A stretch of 64,000 nucleotides of DNA from Volucribacter psittacicida (GTDB lineage Bacteria > Pseudomonadota > Gammaproteobacteria > Enterobacterales > Pasteurellaceae): contig NZ_SMFT01000006.1 in NCBI RefSeq assembly GCF_004339025.1, forward strand, positions 52,064 to 116,063, read 5' to 3'. The position numbers and the translations under genes are program-made. The notes under the pieces were generated by a model that was not told the DNA's origin, ran no database searches, and saw only the letters and a program-made list of their open reading frames with translations. Positions 56,039 through 64,000 of this stretch are shown here, piece after piece. The number at the start of each line of letters is the position of its first letter. The first letter of the stretch is position 1.

Positions 56039-56586
56039 TATTTTTGTTCCCTAACATATTGTTGGTAAATGGGTTGGAGCTTTTGTTGCCATACTTGTGC
56101 ATTAATGTCACCTGTATGACGATAACGAATAATGCCTTGACCATCAATAATAAAGGTTTCGGGGGCGCCATAAACGCCTAAATCTAAGCCAAAAGAGCCT
56201 GTTTCATCAACCAATACCGCTTGGTAAGGATTTTTGAGTTGTTTTAGCCAATCAATGGCTTTCTTAGGATTGTCTTTATAGTTGAGACCGATAATGGTTA
56301 TCCCCTCATTGGCTAGTTGGTTGAGGTATTGATGTTCAGCGTAACAGGTTGGGCACCAAGTGGCCCAAACATTGAGCAAAATGGGCTTACCTTGTGCAAA
56401 TAATTGTTGATCATATTGTTGTTGGGCAAAGAGATCCTGTAAGGGGCGTGTTGGTACAGGTTTACCAATTAAGGCGGATTCAAGGGCTTTTATATCTTCT
56501 CCGCCCGCATTGCGTTGAAGTTGGACGAAGAAGGTTAGGGCTAATGCCAGAAAGAGGATTAATGGAATATAAAGTTTTTTCTGCAT
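56038..56586 (-). CDS. ccmG: Thiol:disulphide interchange protein CcmG (DsbE)
   Basis: Periplasmic, membrane-anchored thioredoxin-like protein that keeps apocytochrome c cysteines reduced. Start placed at ATG 56586 (MQKKLYIPLI), as in relatives; a GTG four codons upstream is also in frame. The 182 residues contain an N-terminal anchor helix (about 5-22), ESALIGKPVP, the active site WCPTC in NVWATWCPTCYAEHQYL, and the family insert GLDLGVYGAPETF.IDG. Coupled to ccmF and ccmH by tiny gaps. Confidence 0.94.
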   Translation of the reverse strand: MQKKLYIPLILFLALALTFFVQLQRNAGGEDIKALESALIGKPVPTRPLQDLFAQQQYDQQLFAQGKPILLNVWATWCPTCYAEHQYLNQLANEGITIIGLNYKDNPKKAIDWLKQLKNPYQAVLVDETGSFGLDLGVYGAPETFIIDGQGIIRYRHTGDINAQVWQQKLQPIYQQYVREQK

Positions 56587-56601
56587 AATTGGCTTCACTT
56601 A

Positions 56602-58551
56602 TTATTTTTTATTGGACGAGGCGGTTAAGCGATAACGGCGATCAAAGAGGCAAAGTAGTCCACCTAATGCCATACTCACGCCACCAAACCAAATCCAACG
56701 CACAAAGGGTTTATAATATAAACGTAATGCCCAAGAACCATCGCCAAGGCTTTCGCCTAATGCCACATATAAATCTCGGCGTAATCCCCAGTCAATGGCG
56801 GCTTCAGTCATAGTCATTTTACTGACGGTATAAAAGCGTTTTTCCGCATAAAGGGTGGTGATATATTTACCTTGGCGTGAAATCGCTACTTCTGCTTTTC
56901 CGCCTTCATAGTTTGGGCCATTGGCTTCGTGAATGCCTTTAAATTGGAATTGGTAATCGGCAATGTTAGCGGTATCGCCAATTCGCATACGCACATCACG
57001 TTCTACACTGTAATTTTGGCTAAAAGCAATTCCCCAAACGGTCATGGCTACGCCAAGATGGGCGATGATCATTCCCCAATGGGAACGAGATAATTTGGTT
57101 AAGCCGTAAAAAAAAGTGGTGCGGTGTCTGGCACGTTGGTGCAATTCATACAGGCTTAGTAATACAATGAAAACCGCCATCATAACGCCAAGTACCGCAC
57201 TGGTTTTAACTTGATCTTGTAGCCAATAAGGGAGTACAAAGCCTGCAATTAACATTATCACTAGGCTAATTATCACAGGTTTAACAATGGCTGAAACCTG
57301 ATCACGTCGCCATTTCACTAAAGGCCCAATGCCTAATAAAAAAGCAAATGGGATCATTAATATCAGGAACATCTGATCGAAAAAAGGTGCGCCGATAGAA
57401 ATTGTGCCTAGACCTATTTGTTTATGGACTAACGGTAATAATGTGCCGAGTAACACAACACAAAGTGCGGTCATTAATAAAATATTATTGAGTAGTAACA
57501 TTTTTTCTCTTGAATAAGGCTCAGCATTATCCATAGAGCGAATTTGGCTACCTTTATAGGCGTATAAGGCTAATGATCCGCCAATGACGACAATTAAGTA
57601 AGCAAGAATATATAAGCCTCTTGTGGGATCGGAAGCAAAGGCATGTACTGAAACTAAAATGCCCGAACGGACTAAAAATGTGCCTAATAAACAAAGGGAA
57701 AATGCAAGAATGGCTAATAGCACTGTCCAAGCCTTAAAGCTACCGCGTTTTTCGGTAACAGCGAGGGAGTGAATTAATGCTGTTCCTGCTAACCAAGGCA
57801 TTAATGAGGCGTTTTCCACAGGATCCCAGAACCACCAACCGCCCCAGCCGAGTTCATAATAAGCCCACCAAGATCCCAGTACAATACCCAGTGTAAGAAA
57901 CAGCCAAGCTGCCATCGTCCAAGGTCTAGACCATCTCGCCCAAGCGGTATCTAATTTGCCACTCATTAGTGAGGCAATGGAAAAAGCAAAAGCCACTGAA
58001 AAGCCCACATAGCCCATATAAAGCAAAGGGGGGTGGAAGATCAAGCCAATATCTTGTAATAGTGGATTGAGTTCTCGACCGTCAACAGGGAAGTCAGGGA
58101 AAGTACGAGTAAAAGGATTGGAAGTAAAAAGAACAAAGACTAAAAAGCCTACACTAATAATCCCCATAACACCCAGTACACGAGCAATGGCTTCTTGGGG
58201 TAATTTACGGCTAAAAATCGCTACCGCTGCTCCCCAGAGGGTTAATAACCAGATCCATAATAATAATGAGCCTTCATGTGATCCCCAAGTGGCGGAAAGG
58301 CGATAATACAGGGGTAATTTACTGTTTGAATTGTTGACCACATATTGTACGGTAAAATCATTTACCGTAAACAGATAAAACAAGCATAAGAAAGATACTG
58401 TTAAGCTAATAAAAAGCCCAAAAGTCATTGGGCGAGCCAATGACATCAGTTGTGAATGTTGTTTCTCTGCTCCCCATAATGGGAAAATTGCCAACATCAT
58501 GGCAATGGCTAAACTTAAAGCAAGGGTATAATTTCCTAATTCGGCAATCAT
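56602..58551 (-). CDS. ccmF: Haem lyase subunit CcmF
   Basis: Core of the complex that attaches haem to apocytochrome c. The 649-residue polytopic membrane protein carries the WWD domain ([15 protein letters not shown], about residues 230-244), [13 protein letters not shown] (about 89-101), and conserved periplasmic histidines. The large periplasmic loop before the last helix (about 510-615) is present. Length equals E. coli CcmF (647). It overlaps the ccmE stop by 4 bases. A USS lies near 57461. Confidence 0.96.
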   Translation of the reverse strand: MIAELGNYTLALSLAIAMMLAIFPLWGAEKQHSQLMSLARPMTFGLFISLTVSFLCLFYLFTVNDFTVQYVVNNSNSKLPLYYRLSATWGSHEGSLLLWIWLLTLWGAAVAIFSRKLPQEAIARVLGVMGIISVGFLVFVLFTSNPFTRTFPDFPVDGRELNPLLQDIGLIFHPPLLYMGYVGFSVAFAFSIASLMSGKLDTAWARWSRPWTMAAWLFLTLGIVLGSWWAYYELGWGGWWFWDPVENASLMPWLAGTALIHSLAVTEKRGSFKAWTVLLAILAFSLCLLGTFLVRSGILVSVHAFASDPTRGLYILAYLIVVIGGSLALYAYKGSQIRSMDNAEPYSREKMLLLNNILLMTALCVVLLGTLLPLVHKQIGLGTISIGAPFFDQMFLILMIPFAFLLGIGPLVKWRRDQVSAIVKPVIISLVIMLIAGFVLPYWLQDQVKTSAVLGVMMAVFIVLLSLYELHQRARHRTTFFYGLTKLSRSHWGMIIAHLGVAMTVWGIAFSQNYSVERDVRMRIGDTANIADYQFQFKGIHEANGPNYEGGKAEVAISRQGKYITTLYAEKRFYTVSKMTMTEAAIDWGLRRDLYVALGESLGDGSWALRLYYKPFVRWIWFGGVSMALGGLLCLFDRRYRLTASSNKK

Positions 58552-59069
58552 TGTATTGCCTCTTGTTGTTTTATCATACGATCACGTTCTGATTCTTGGG
58601 TAAGATCAGAAATACCCATAGGTTGATGTACTTTTTGCATTTGTTCTTCTAATTCGGGCGGCACATAATTTTCATCATGTTTAGCAAGCACTTCCGTTGC
58701 TTGTAAGGTTGTTGGCTCAATAAGTAATCCTTGGGCAACTATCCCTTGCCCTTCACGAAATAAATCAGGCAAAATTCCTTCATATTGTATGGTAACGGCT
58801 GGGCCAATATCATTTAGATCAAATTGCACTTTTAAACTATTAGGATCACGTTGCACCGAACCCGTTACCACCATACCACCAATACGGATTCGTTGTCCTA
58901 CTTGGGGTTTGGTGCTAGCATCATTATTTTTGCCGTAAACCACTTCTGTTGGGGTATAAAATAAATCAATATTTTGTCGTAAAGCATAAAGCATTAAACC
59001 TAAGGTGATCGCAATGCCCACTAATACGAAGATCACAATAGCCAGTCTTGATTTGCGTCTTGGAGTCAT
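58548..59069 (-). CDS. ccmE: Haem chaperone CcmE
   Basis: Binds haem covalently in the periplasm and passes it to CcmF. The 173-residue protein has one N-terminal membrane helix (about 8-28), the beta-barrel OB-fold and the haem-binding motif [11 protein letters not shown] (His about residue 130). The C-terminal tail is charged and flexible. Start overlaps the ccmD stop by 4 bases. Confidence 0.95.
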   Translation of the reverse strand: MTPRRKSRLAIVIFVLVGIAITLGLMLYALRQNIDLFYTPTEVVYGKNNDASTKPQVGQRIRIGGMVVTGSVQRDPNSLKVQFDLNDIGPAVTIQYEGILPDLFREGQGIVAQGLLIEPTTLQATEVLAKHDENYVPPELEEQMQKVHQPMGISDLTQESERDRMIKQQEAIQ

Positions 59070-59272
59070 AGCTGATTCTCCCTAGCTTGGGCTTGTTGTA
59101 AACGTTGTTCACGTTGCTGTTGACGCTGAATTTCGGCAAAGACTTTGCGTTTTCCCGCCAGACTTTGGATAAATAAGATTAAAATTGAAACAAAACAAAT
59201 GCCATAGGAAAGCCAAACATAAAAGCCATAGCCCCCCATATTAAGAAAATCACTCCAACTAGAAAAAAACAT
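59066..59272 (-). CDS. ccmD: Haem exporter accessory protein CcmD
   Basis: Small membrane protein that helps release holo-CcmE from the CcmABC complex. 68 residues with one helix (about 15-37, [19 protein letters not shown]) and a charged, Gln/Arg-rich C-terminal tail, both typical. Recognised by position between ccmC and ccmE as much as by sequence. Confidence 0.9.
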   Translation of the reverse strand: MFFSSWSDFLNMGGYGFYVWLSYGICFVSILILFIQSLAGKRKVFAEIQRQQQREQRLQQAQARENQL

Positions 59273-59291
59273 ACTTTCTCCTTAATCAGCC

Positions 59292-60035
59292 TTAGATGTT
59301 AGCTTGTTGTGCTAAATTTTTTACCCACGAACGTTTAGCATCTTCTTGTAATAATGCGTTGCGATAACGTATTAACATAAGCCAAATAAATAAAGTTAAA
59401 AAGCCAAATATTGCCAAAATAAGCGGAATTAACATTGGGGTTGCAATGGAGGGTTTTTCAAATTTAGTAATGCTTGCCCCTTGGTGTAACGTATTCCACC
59501 ATTCCACTGAAAAATGAATAATAGGCAAGTTAATTACCCCCACTAAAGCTAGCACACTCGCTGCTTTTGCCCCCACATTGCGATCTTGAAACGCAGAATA
59601 AAGTGCCAATACACCTAAATAAAGAAAAAATAAAATTAATTCAGAGGTTAAGCGTGCGTCCCATACCCACCAAGTTCCCCACATAGGCTTGCCCCAAATA
59701 GCTCCCGTTACCAAAGCTAAAAAAGTAAAAACCGCCCCGATAGGTGCCATCGCAATCATCACAATATGGGCTTGCTTAATTTGCCAAACTAACGCAATCA
59801 GTGCAGCTACCGCCATTGAACCATAAACCCCCATTGACCAAATGGCGGTAGGCACATGGACATACATAATGCGGAAACTATTGCCTTGCTGATAATCCGC
59901 AGGTGCAAAGGCTAATCCCCAAATTAAACCAATACCAAGTAAGAGCATGGTTAATAAGGCAAATAAAGGGATAAATTTACCACATAAATGATATTGAGTT
60001 TCTGCTTTGGCATAAGGATGTAGCCATTTCCACAT
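59292..60035 (-). CDS. ccmC: Haem-handling membrane protein CcmC
   Basis: Loads haem onto CcmE. The 247-residue, six-helix protein has the WWD-type periplasmic loop WGTWWVWDARLTSE (about residues 119-132) and conserved histidines (HVPTA near 60 and WWNTLHQG near 184-191). First gene of the cluster here: ccmA and ccmB, which normally precede it, are absent, and the next gene (aas) is divergent. Confidence 0.95.
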   Translation of the reverse strand: MWKWLHPYAKAETQYHLCGKFIPLFALLTMLLLGIGLIWGLAFAPADYQQGNSFRIMYVHVPTAIWSMGVYGSMAVAALIALVWQIKQAHIVMIAMAPIGAVFTFLALVTGAIWGKPMWGTWWVWDARLTSELILFFLYLGVLALYSAFQDRNVGAKAASVLALVGVINLPIIHFSVEWWNTLHQGASITKFEKPSIATPMLIPLILAIFGFLTLFIWLMLIRYRNALLQEDAKRSWVKNLAQQANI

Positions 60036-60158
60036 AATTTGAATATCCTTTGAATATCAACAAGTTTAACAGGTTTGTGATGAGCCGACATTCTAGCATA
60101 ATAGCCACAGATAAACCTTTGAGTTATCTACCTCTTTAGGTGTAATTCGTTATAACTA

Positions 60159-60172
60159 TTGATCTATCTCAA
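60159..60172. promoter_or_regulatory. FNR-like site between ccmC and aas
   Basis: TTGATCTATCTCAA matches the FNR consensus TTGATnnnnATCAA at 9 of 10 positions. It lies about 125 bases before ccmC and a similar distance before aas. Anaerobic activation of ccm genes by FNR is known in relatives. Which gene it controls is inference. Confidence 0.5.
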
Positions 60173-60295
60173 GGTTATCTTAAAAGTGTATTTTAAATTT
60201 AATTTTTCCATATAGAAAAATTAATTGATTGCTTTTTTAACCAATTTACTTATCCTATCTATTCAATTAACCATAATAACAATTTGAGGTGAAGT

Positions 60296-63200
60296 GTGAG
60301 TTTATTGAAAACAAAGGGATTTTTACCCTATCTTGCGATTGCGTTTTTGAATGCGAGTGTGGATTTAGCCCATAAAATTACTATTCAAAATGTATTATTG
60401 AAAAGTTTTGATGGCACCACCTTAGTGGTGTTGACAGCATTGATTAATGCGATGATTTTATTGCCCTTTATTCTACTGTTTTCGCCATCAGGTTTTATCA
60501 ATGATAAATATTCTCACACTAAAGTTATTCGCCTTGCCAGTGTGGCGGCAGTGGTGATAAGTGGTGCTTTATTTCTTTGTTATGTTGCTGGGGCATTTGA
60601 GCTAGCTTTTATTCTGACACTTGTGTTGGCGACGCAGAGTGCTATTTATTCGCCAGCTAAATATAGCATTATTAAGTCCATTGTGGGCACCGAGAACCTT
60701 GGGCGAGCCAATGGGGTTATTCAGGCATTGACTATTGTTGCCATTTTATTCAGTTCGTTTGCTTTTTCTTTTGTATTTGAACGGTTTTATGTGGTTGGTG
60801 ATCGTCCAGATGCCATTTTGGCGAGTATGTATGTGATTGGCTTCTGTTTGGTATTGTTAAGTGCGTTAGAAGCCTTTTTTGCCTTTAAAATTCCGTTTTT
60901 TGCAGTTCAACATAGTGATGAGCCGAGTGAGAAATTTGATATTAAGCGTTATTTCACGTTGTCATATTTAAAGCAAAATATGCAAATTGTTCGCCATAAT
61001 CATAATATTTGGTTAAGTATCATTGGGTTAAGTGTATTTTGGGGCGTGTCGCAAGTGATTGTGGCGGCATTTCCAGCCCATTATAAAGCGATTTTTGCTG
61101 ATGATAATGCCATTGTGATTCAAGCAATTTTAGCGGTAAGTGGTTTGGGGCTGATTGCCGGTTCAGCCTTTGCAGGGGCGATGTCAAAAAAACATATTGA
61201 GCATGGGATTGTACCTGTGGGGGCATTGGGGATTTTCTTTGCCATTTTCTTTATTGCTTCTTCATCAAGTCTGGCGGTAATGACGTTATGTTCGTTTTTG
61301 TTTGGTTTCTTTGGCGGGCTATTTATTGTGCCATTAAATGCGACCATTCAATTTTTTGCCCCTGAAAAGAGTAGCGGTAAGATTATGGCGGGTAACAATT
61401 TTATGCAAAATATTGCGATGGTTGCCTTTTTATTATTGAGCATAGCCTTTGTTTCTGCCAATGTTTCAACACGAGGATTGTTGTTATTTGCTTCTGCGGT
61501 ATGTTTAGTCGGCTCATTTTATGCCGTATTGCAATTACCACATTTGTTTACCCGTTTATTGTTATTACCTGTGTTAAAAACAGGTTATCGCTTTAATGTA
61601 GAGGGATTGAATAATCTTCCGCAAAGTGGTGGCGTATTATTGCTAGGTAACCATATTAGCTGGATTGACTGGCTTGTTTTGCAAGCAGCAAGCCCACGAG
61701 CAATTAAATTTGTGATGTATCGTGGCATTTATAATAAATGGTATCTCACTTGGTTATTTAAGATTTTTAAAGTCATTCCGATTGGTGCAGGTTCAAGCAA
61801 AGAATCCATTACAAAAATTCGCCAATTACTTGCCAATGGTGAAGTGGTGGCATTATTCCCAGAAGGGCATATTAGTTATAACGGACAGATTAATGAATTT
61901 CAGCGTGGTTATGAATTAGCCATTAAAGATCTTGAAGACGTGTGCATTGTCCCCTTTTATCTACGAGGATTGTGGGGTTCAAGTTTTTCACGAGCGGAGC
62001 AACATTATCGTGCGATTTCTAAAGTAAGGGGGAAACGTGATATTTTGGTGGCTTTTGGTAAACCTATTCGCCAATTTATTGATCGTGCTGCAATGAAACA
62101 AAAAGTGGTGGAGTTGTCTTTCTCTTGCTGGGAAAACTTTATCGATCGTCAACAACCTTTTATGTATGAGTGGATTGATAGTGCCAAAAAACGCTTATTT
62201 AAAACCTGTAGCGTTGATAGTATGGGAATGAACTTAACCAATTTGAAGTTTATTACGGCGGTATTGGTGTTTAAAAAATTATTAACTCAACAGCTTCAGC
62301 AAGATGATAAACATATTGGGGTGTTGTTGCCGAGTTCCTCTATTGCGGCGATTGTGAATATGGCGTTATTTATTAGTGGCAAAGTACCTGTAAATCTCAA
62401 TTATACCTTGAGTGAACAAAGTATGACTGCGGCATTGAAAAAAGCCAATATTCGCTATGTTATTACCTCTGAAAAATTTTTAGCTAAATTACAAAATAAA
62501 GGTTTTGATTACCAAGCCTTATTAGCAGATAAAGCCCTGTTAGTAGAAGATCTATCAAAACAAGTGAAAAAATCACAGAAAATATTGTCATTATTGACCG
62601 CACTTTTATTGCCAGCGAGTTGGTTAAAGCTGACTTTTGCACATACACCATTGCAAGATACCGCCGTAATTTTATTTAGCAGCGGTAGTGAGGGCGAACC
62701 TAAAGGCATTGAACTTAGTCATAAAAATTTATTGACCAATATTAAACAAATCAGTGAATTATTAAACTTTAAACAAAGTGATGTGATTTTAAATTCATTA
62801 CCTGTATTCCATTCATTTGGTTTAACGGTAACCACCTTATTGCCTTTGTGTATGGGCATAAAAATGGTAAGTGTTCCTGATCCGACAGACAGTGTCGCCG
62901 TTGGAAAAATGGCAGCACGTCATAGTGCAACCATTTTATTTGGCACTTCAACCTTTTTCCGCCTTTATATTCGCAATCGTAAATTGCACCCATTGATGTT
63001 CCAATCCATACGTATGGTTGTCGCAGGAGCTGAAAAATTAAAAGCCGATGTGAAAGAGGGCTTTAAACTGAAATTTGGGCTTGAGGTTTATGAGGGCTAT
63101 GGTACAACGGAAACCGCCCCAGTTGCCTCAGTGAATATGCCAAATATTTTAGATCCAGATAGTTTAAAAGAAATGGTGTTTAATAAAGTCGGTTCGGTGG

Positions 63201-63751
63201 GAATGCCATTACCAGGAACAATCATTAAAATAGTTGATCCACAAACCTTAACGGAATTACCGCTTGGTGAAGATGGCTTAATCATTATTGGTGGTGGACA
63301 AGTAATGAAAGGCTATTTAAATGATCCTGATAAAACGAAGGAAGTGATTACAGAAATTGAAGGGGTTCGCTATTACAAAACAGGCGATAAAGGGCATCTT
63401 GATGAACAAGGTTTTATCACCATTGTGGATCGCTATTCTCGCTTTGCCAAAATTGGTGGCGAGATGATAAGTCTTGGCAGCATAGAAGAACAAATTGGTC
63501 TTATTCTTGGCGAACAAGCCACCTTTGTTGCTGCCAATGTTCCTGATGACAAAAAAGGAGAGGCAGTGGTTTTATTGGTTAAATCGGAGCTTGAAGTTAC
63601 TCAAATTCAAGACTTACTAAAAAATGCCAACCTCCCACCGTTAATGCAACCGTCGGCAATTTTTATGGTAGATGAAATTCCAACATTAGCGAGTGGTAAA
63701 GTTGATTTTAAAGGTGCGAAAAGTTTAGCCACAGAATTATGGCGAGGCTAA
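60296..63751 (+). CDS. aas: Lysophospholipid transporter/acyltransferase/acyl-ACP synthetase fusion (LplT-Aas)
   Basis: Recycles lysophosphatidylethanolamine: flips it inward and reacylates it. 1151 residues in three parts: a 12-helix MFS transporter like LplT (1-415), a PlsC-type acyltransferase (about 430-630) with the HX4D motif NHISWID and FPEGH, and an AMP-binding acyl-ACP synthetase (about 640-1150) with SSGSEGEPKGIELSH, GYGTTE and YKTGDKG. In E. coli the transporter (lplT) is a separate neighbouring gene; here it is fused. Start GTG at 60296 with GAGGTGA upstream. A USS lies near 62598. Confidence 0.93.
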   Translation: MSLLKTKGFLPYLAIAFLNASVDLAHKITIQNVLLKSFDGTTLVVLTALINAMILLPFILLFSPSGFINDKYSHTKVIRLASVAAVVISGALFLCYVAGAFELAFILTLVLATQSAIYSPAKYSIIKSIVGTENLGRANGVIQALTIVAILFSSFAFSFVFERFYVVGDRPDAILASMYVIGFCLVLLSALEAFFAFKIPFFAVQHSDEPSEKFDIKRYFTLSYLKQNMQIVRHNHNIWLSIIGLSVFWGVSQVIVAAFPAHYKAIFADDNAIVIQAILAVSGLGLIAGSAFAGAMSKKHIEHGIVPVGALGIFFAIFFIASSSSLAVMTLCSFLFGFFGGLFIVPLNATIQFFAPEKSSGKIMAGNNFMQNIAMVAFLLLSIAFVSANVSTRGLLLFASAVCLVGSFYAVLQLPHLFTRLLLLPVLKTGYRFNVEGLNNLPQSGGVLLLGNHISWIDWLVLQAASPRAIKFVMYRGIYNKWYLTWLFKIFKVIPIGAGSSKESITKIRQLLANGEVVALFPEGHISYNGQINEFQRGYELAIKDLEDVCIVPFYLRGLWGSSFSRAEQHYRAISKVRGKRDILVAFGKPIRQFIDRAAMKQKVVELSFSCWENFIDRQQPFMYEWIDSAKKRLFKTCSVDSMGMNLTNLKFITAVLVFKKLLTQQLQQDDKHIGVLLPSSSIAAIVNMALFISGKVPVNLNYTLSEQSMTAALKKANIRYVITSEKFLAKLQNKGFDYQALLADKALLVEDLSKQVKKSQKILSLLTALLLPASWLKLTFAHTPLQDTAVILFSSGSEGEPKGIELSHKNLLTNIKQISELLNFKQSDVILNSLPVFHSFGLTVTTLLPLCMGIKMVSVPDPTDSVAVGKMAARHSATILFGTSTFFRLYIRNRKLHPLMFQSIRMVVAGAEKLKADVKEGFKLKFGLEVYEGYGTTETAPVASVNMPNILDPDSLKEMVFNKVGSVGMPLPGTIIKIVDPQTLTELPLGEDGLIIIGGGQVMKGYLNDPDKTKEVITEIEGVRYYKTGDKGHLDEQGFITIVDRYSRFAKIGGEMISLGSIEEQIGLILGEQATFVAANVPDDKKGEAVVLLVKSELEVTQIQDLLKNANLPPLMQPSAIFMVDEIPTLASGKVDFKGAKSLATELWRG

Positions 63752-63895
63752 TACTTATAAATTATCGTGATTGGAGATGTTGATAAAGTGCGGTCAAAAT
63801 TTATTATTTTTTCGCCAGAACGCAGAAAAGCTCACTAAATTTGCCGTAAAAATGTTCATTTAAGCAAAAAATACAAAAAAGTTGCAAAAAAGCAC

Positions 63896-63923
63896 TTGCA
63901 AGGCGAAATGAAATCACTATAAT
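63896..63923 (+). promoter_or_regulatory. Strong sigma-70 promoter, probably of an rRNA operon
   Basis: TTGCAA (63896-63901), a 16-bp spacer and a perfect TATAAT (63918-63923), followed by a GC-rich ACGCCCC that resembles a stringent discriminator and preceded by an A/T-rich, UP-element-like stretch. No protein start follows before the window edge. Confidence 0.65.
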
Positions 63924-63934
63924 ACGCCCCACAC

Positions 63935-63978
63935 AACGACGCTGTAGTTGATAAGATGAAAAATCAGCGTCGTTTTTC
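63935..63978 (+). other. Leader hairpin downstream of the terminal promoter
   Basis: The arms AACGACGCTG (63935-63944) and CAGCGTCGTT (63965-63974) pair perfectly and are followed by TTTCTTTC. The window ends in GTTGTTCT, which looks like the start of an rRNA leader boxA (TGTTCTTTAA-like). It may be an rRNA leader structure or an attenuator; the continuation is outside the window. Confidence 0.45.
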
Positions 63979-64000
63979 TTTCTGAATAGAAAGTTGTTCT

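Overview
The window is a chromosomal segment of a member of the Pasteurellaceae. The 9-mer AAGTGCGGT or its complement, the Haemophilus-type DNA uptake signal sequence (USS), occurs about 28 times in genes and between them. The AT-rich genes, including a homologue of the Haemophilus adhesin protein E, OapA and an HI_0552-like protein, also fit that family. I do not assign genus or species.

Layout. 1-7.7 kb: surA (cut by the left edge), rsmA/ksgA, apaH, an HI_0552-family gene, glnE and argA, with a pair of ArgR boxes before argA. 7.77-15.94 kb: a defence island holding a complete type I Zorya anti-phage system (zorABCD, minus strand) with a divergent XRE-type regulator. 16.4-30.2 kb: housekeeping genes clpB (heat-shock promoter), galU, metL and metJ (divergent, with met boxes between), pyrE, rph, yicC, ygfZ, serC, hisC and aroA. 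30.2-33.4 kb: a lipoprotein gene whose 3' end was remodelled by insertion of a compact cassette of a cytochrome P450, a HAD-IIB phosphatase and a 72-residue membrane protein; a remnant of the original 3' end lies beyond the cassette. 33.4-41.2 kb: a non-canonical NRAMP-like transporter, corA, efp with divergent epmB, oapA, mobB and an orphan dipeptide/haem-binding protein gene. 41.4-46.2 kb: a protein with two cold-shock-like domains fused to a putative nuclease domain, an ohrR/ohr peroxide-stress locus with gst and qor-like genes, and a small exported protein. 46.3-54.5 kb: potD, apbE, nqrM, rimO, rmuC, ffh, the protein-E-like lipoprotein gene and tRNA-Asp. 54.6-60.0 kb: ccmCDEFGHI on the minus strand, without ccmAB. 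60.3-63.75 kb: a 1151-residue LplT-PlsC-acyl-ACP synthetase fusion. The last 120 bases hold a strong promoter and leader that look like the start of an rRNA operon.

A family of 106-bp palindromic, MITE-like repeats with TATAGTCG/CGACTATA ends is scattered between genes: four full-length copies and several internally deleted ones.

The most interesting parts are the P450/HAD/membrane-protein cassette with its insertion scar, the Zorya system with an internally repeated ZorA tail, and the cold-shock/nuclease fusion. Functional statements rest on recognisable motifs and remembered family sequences; no search was run.
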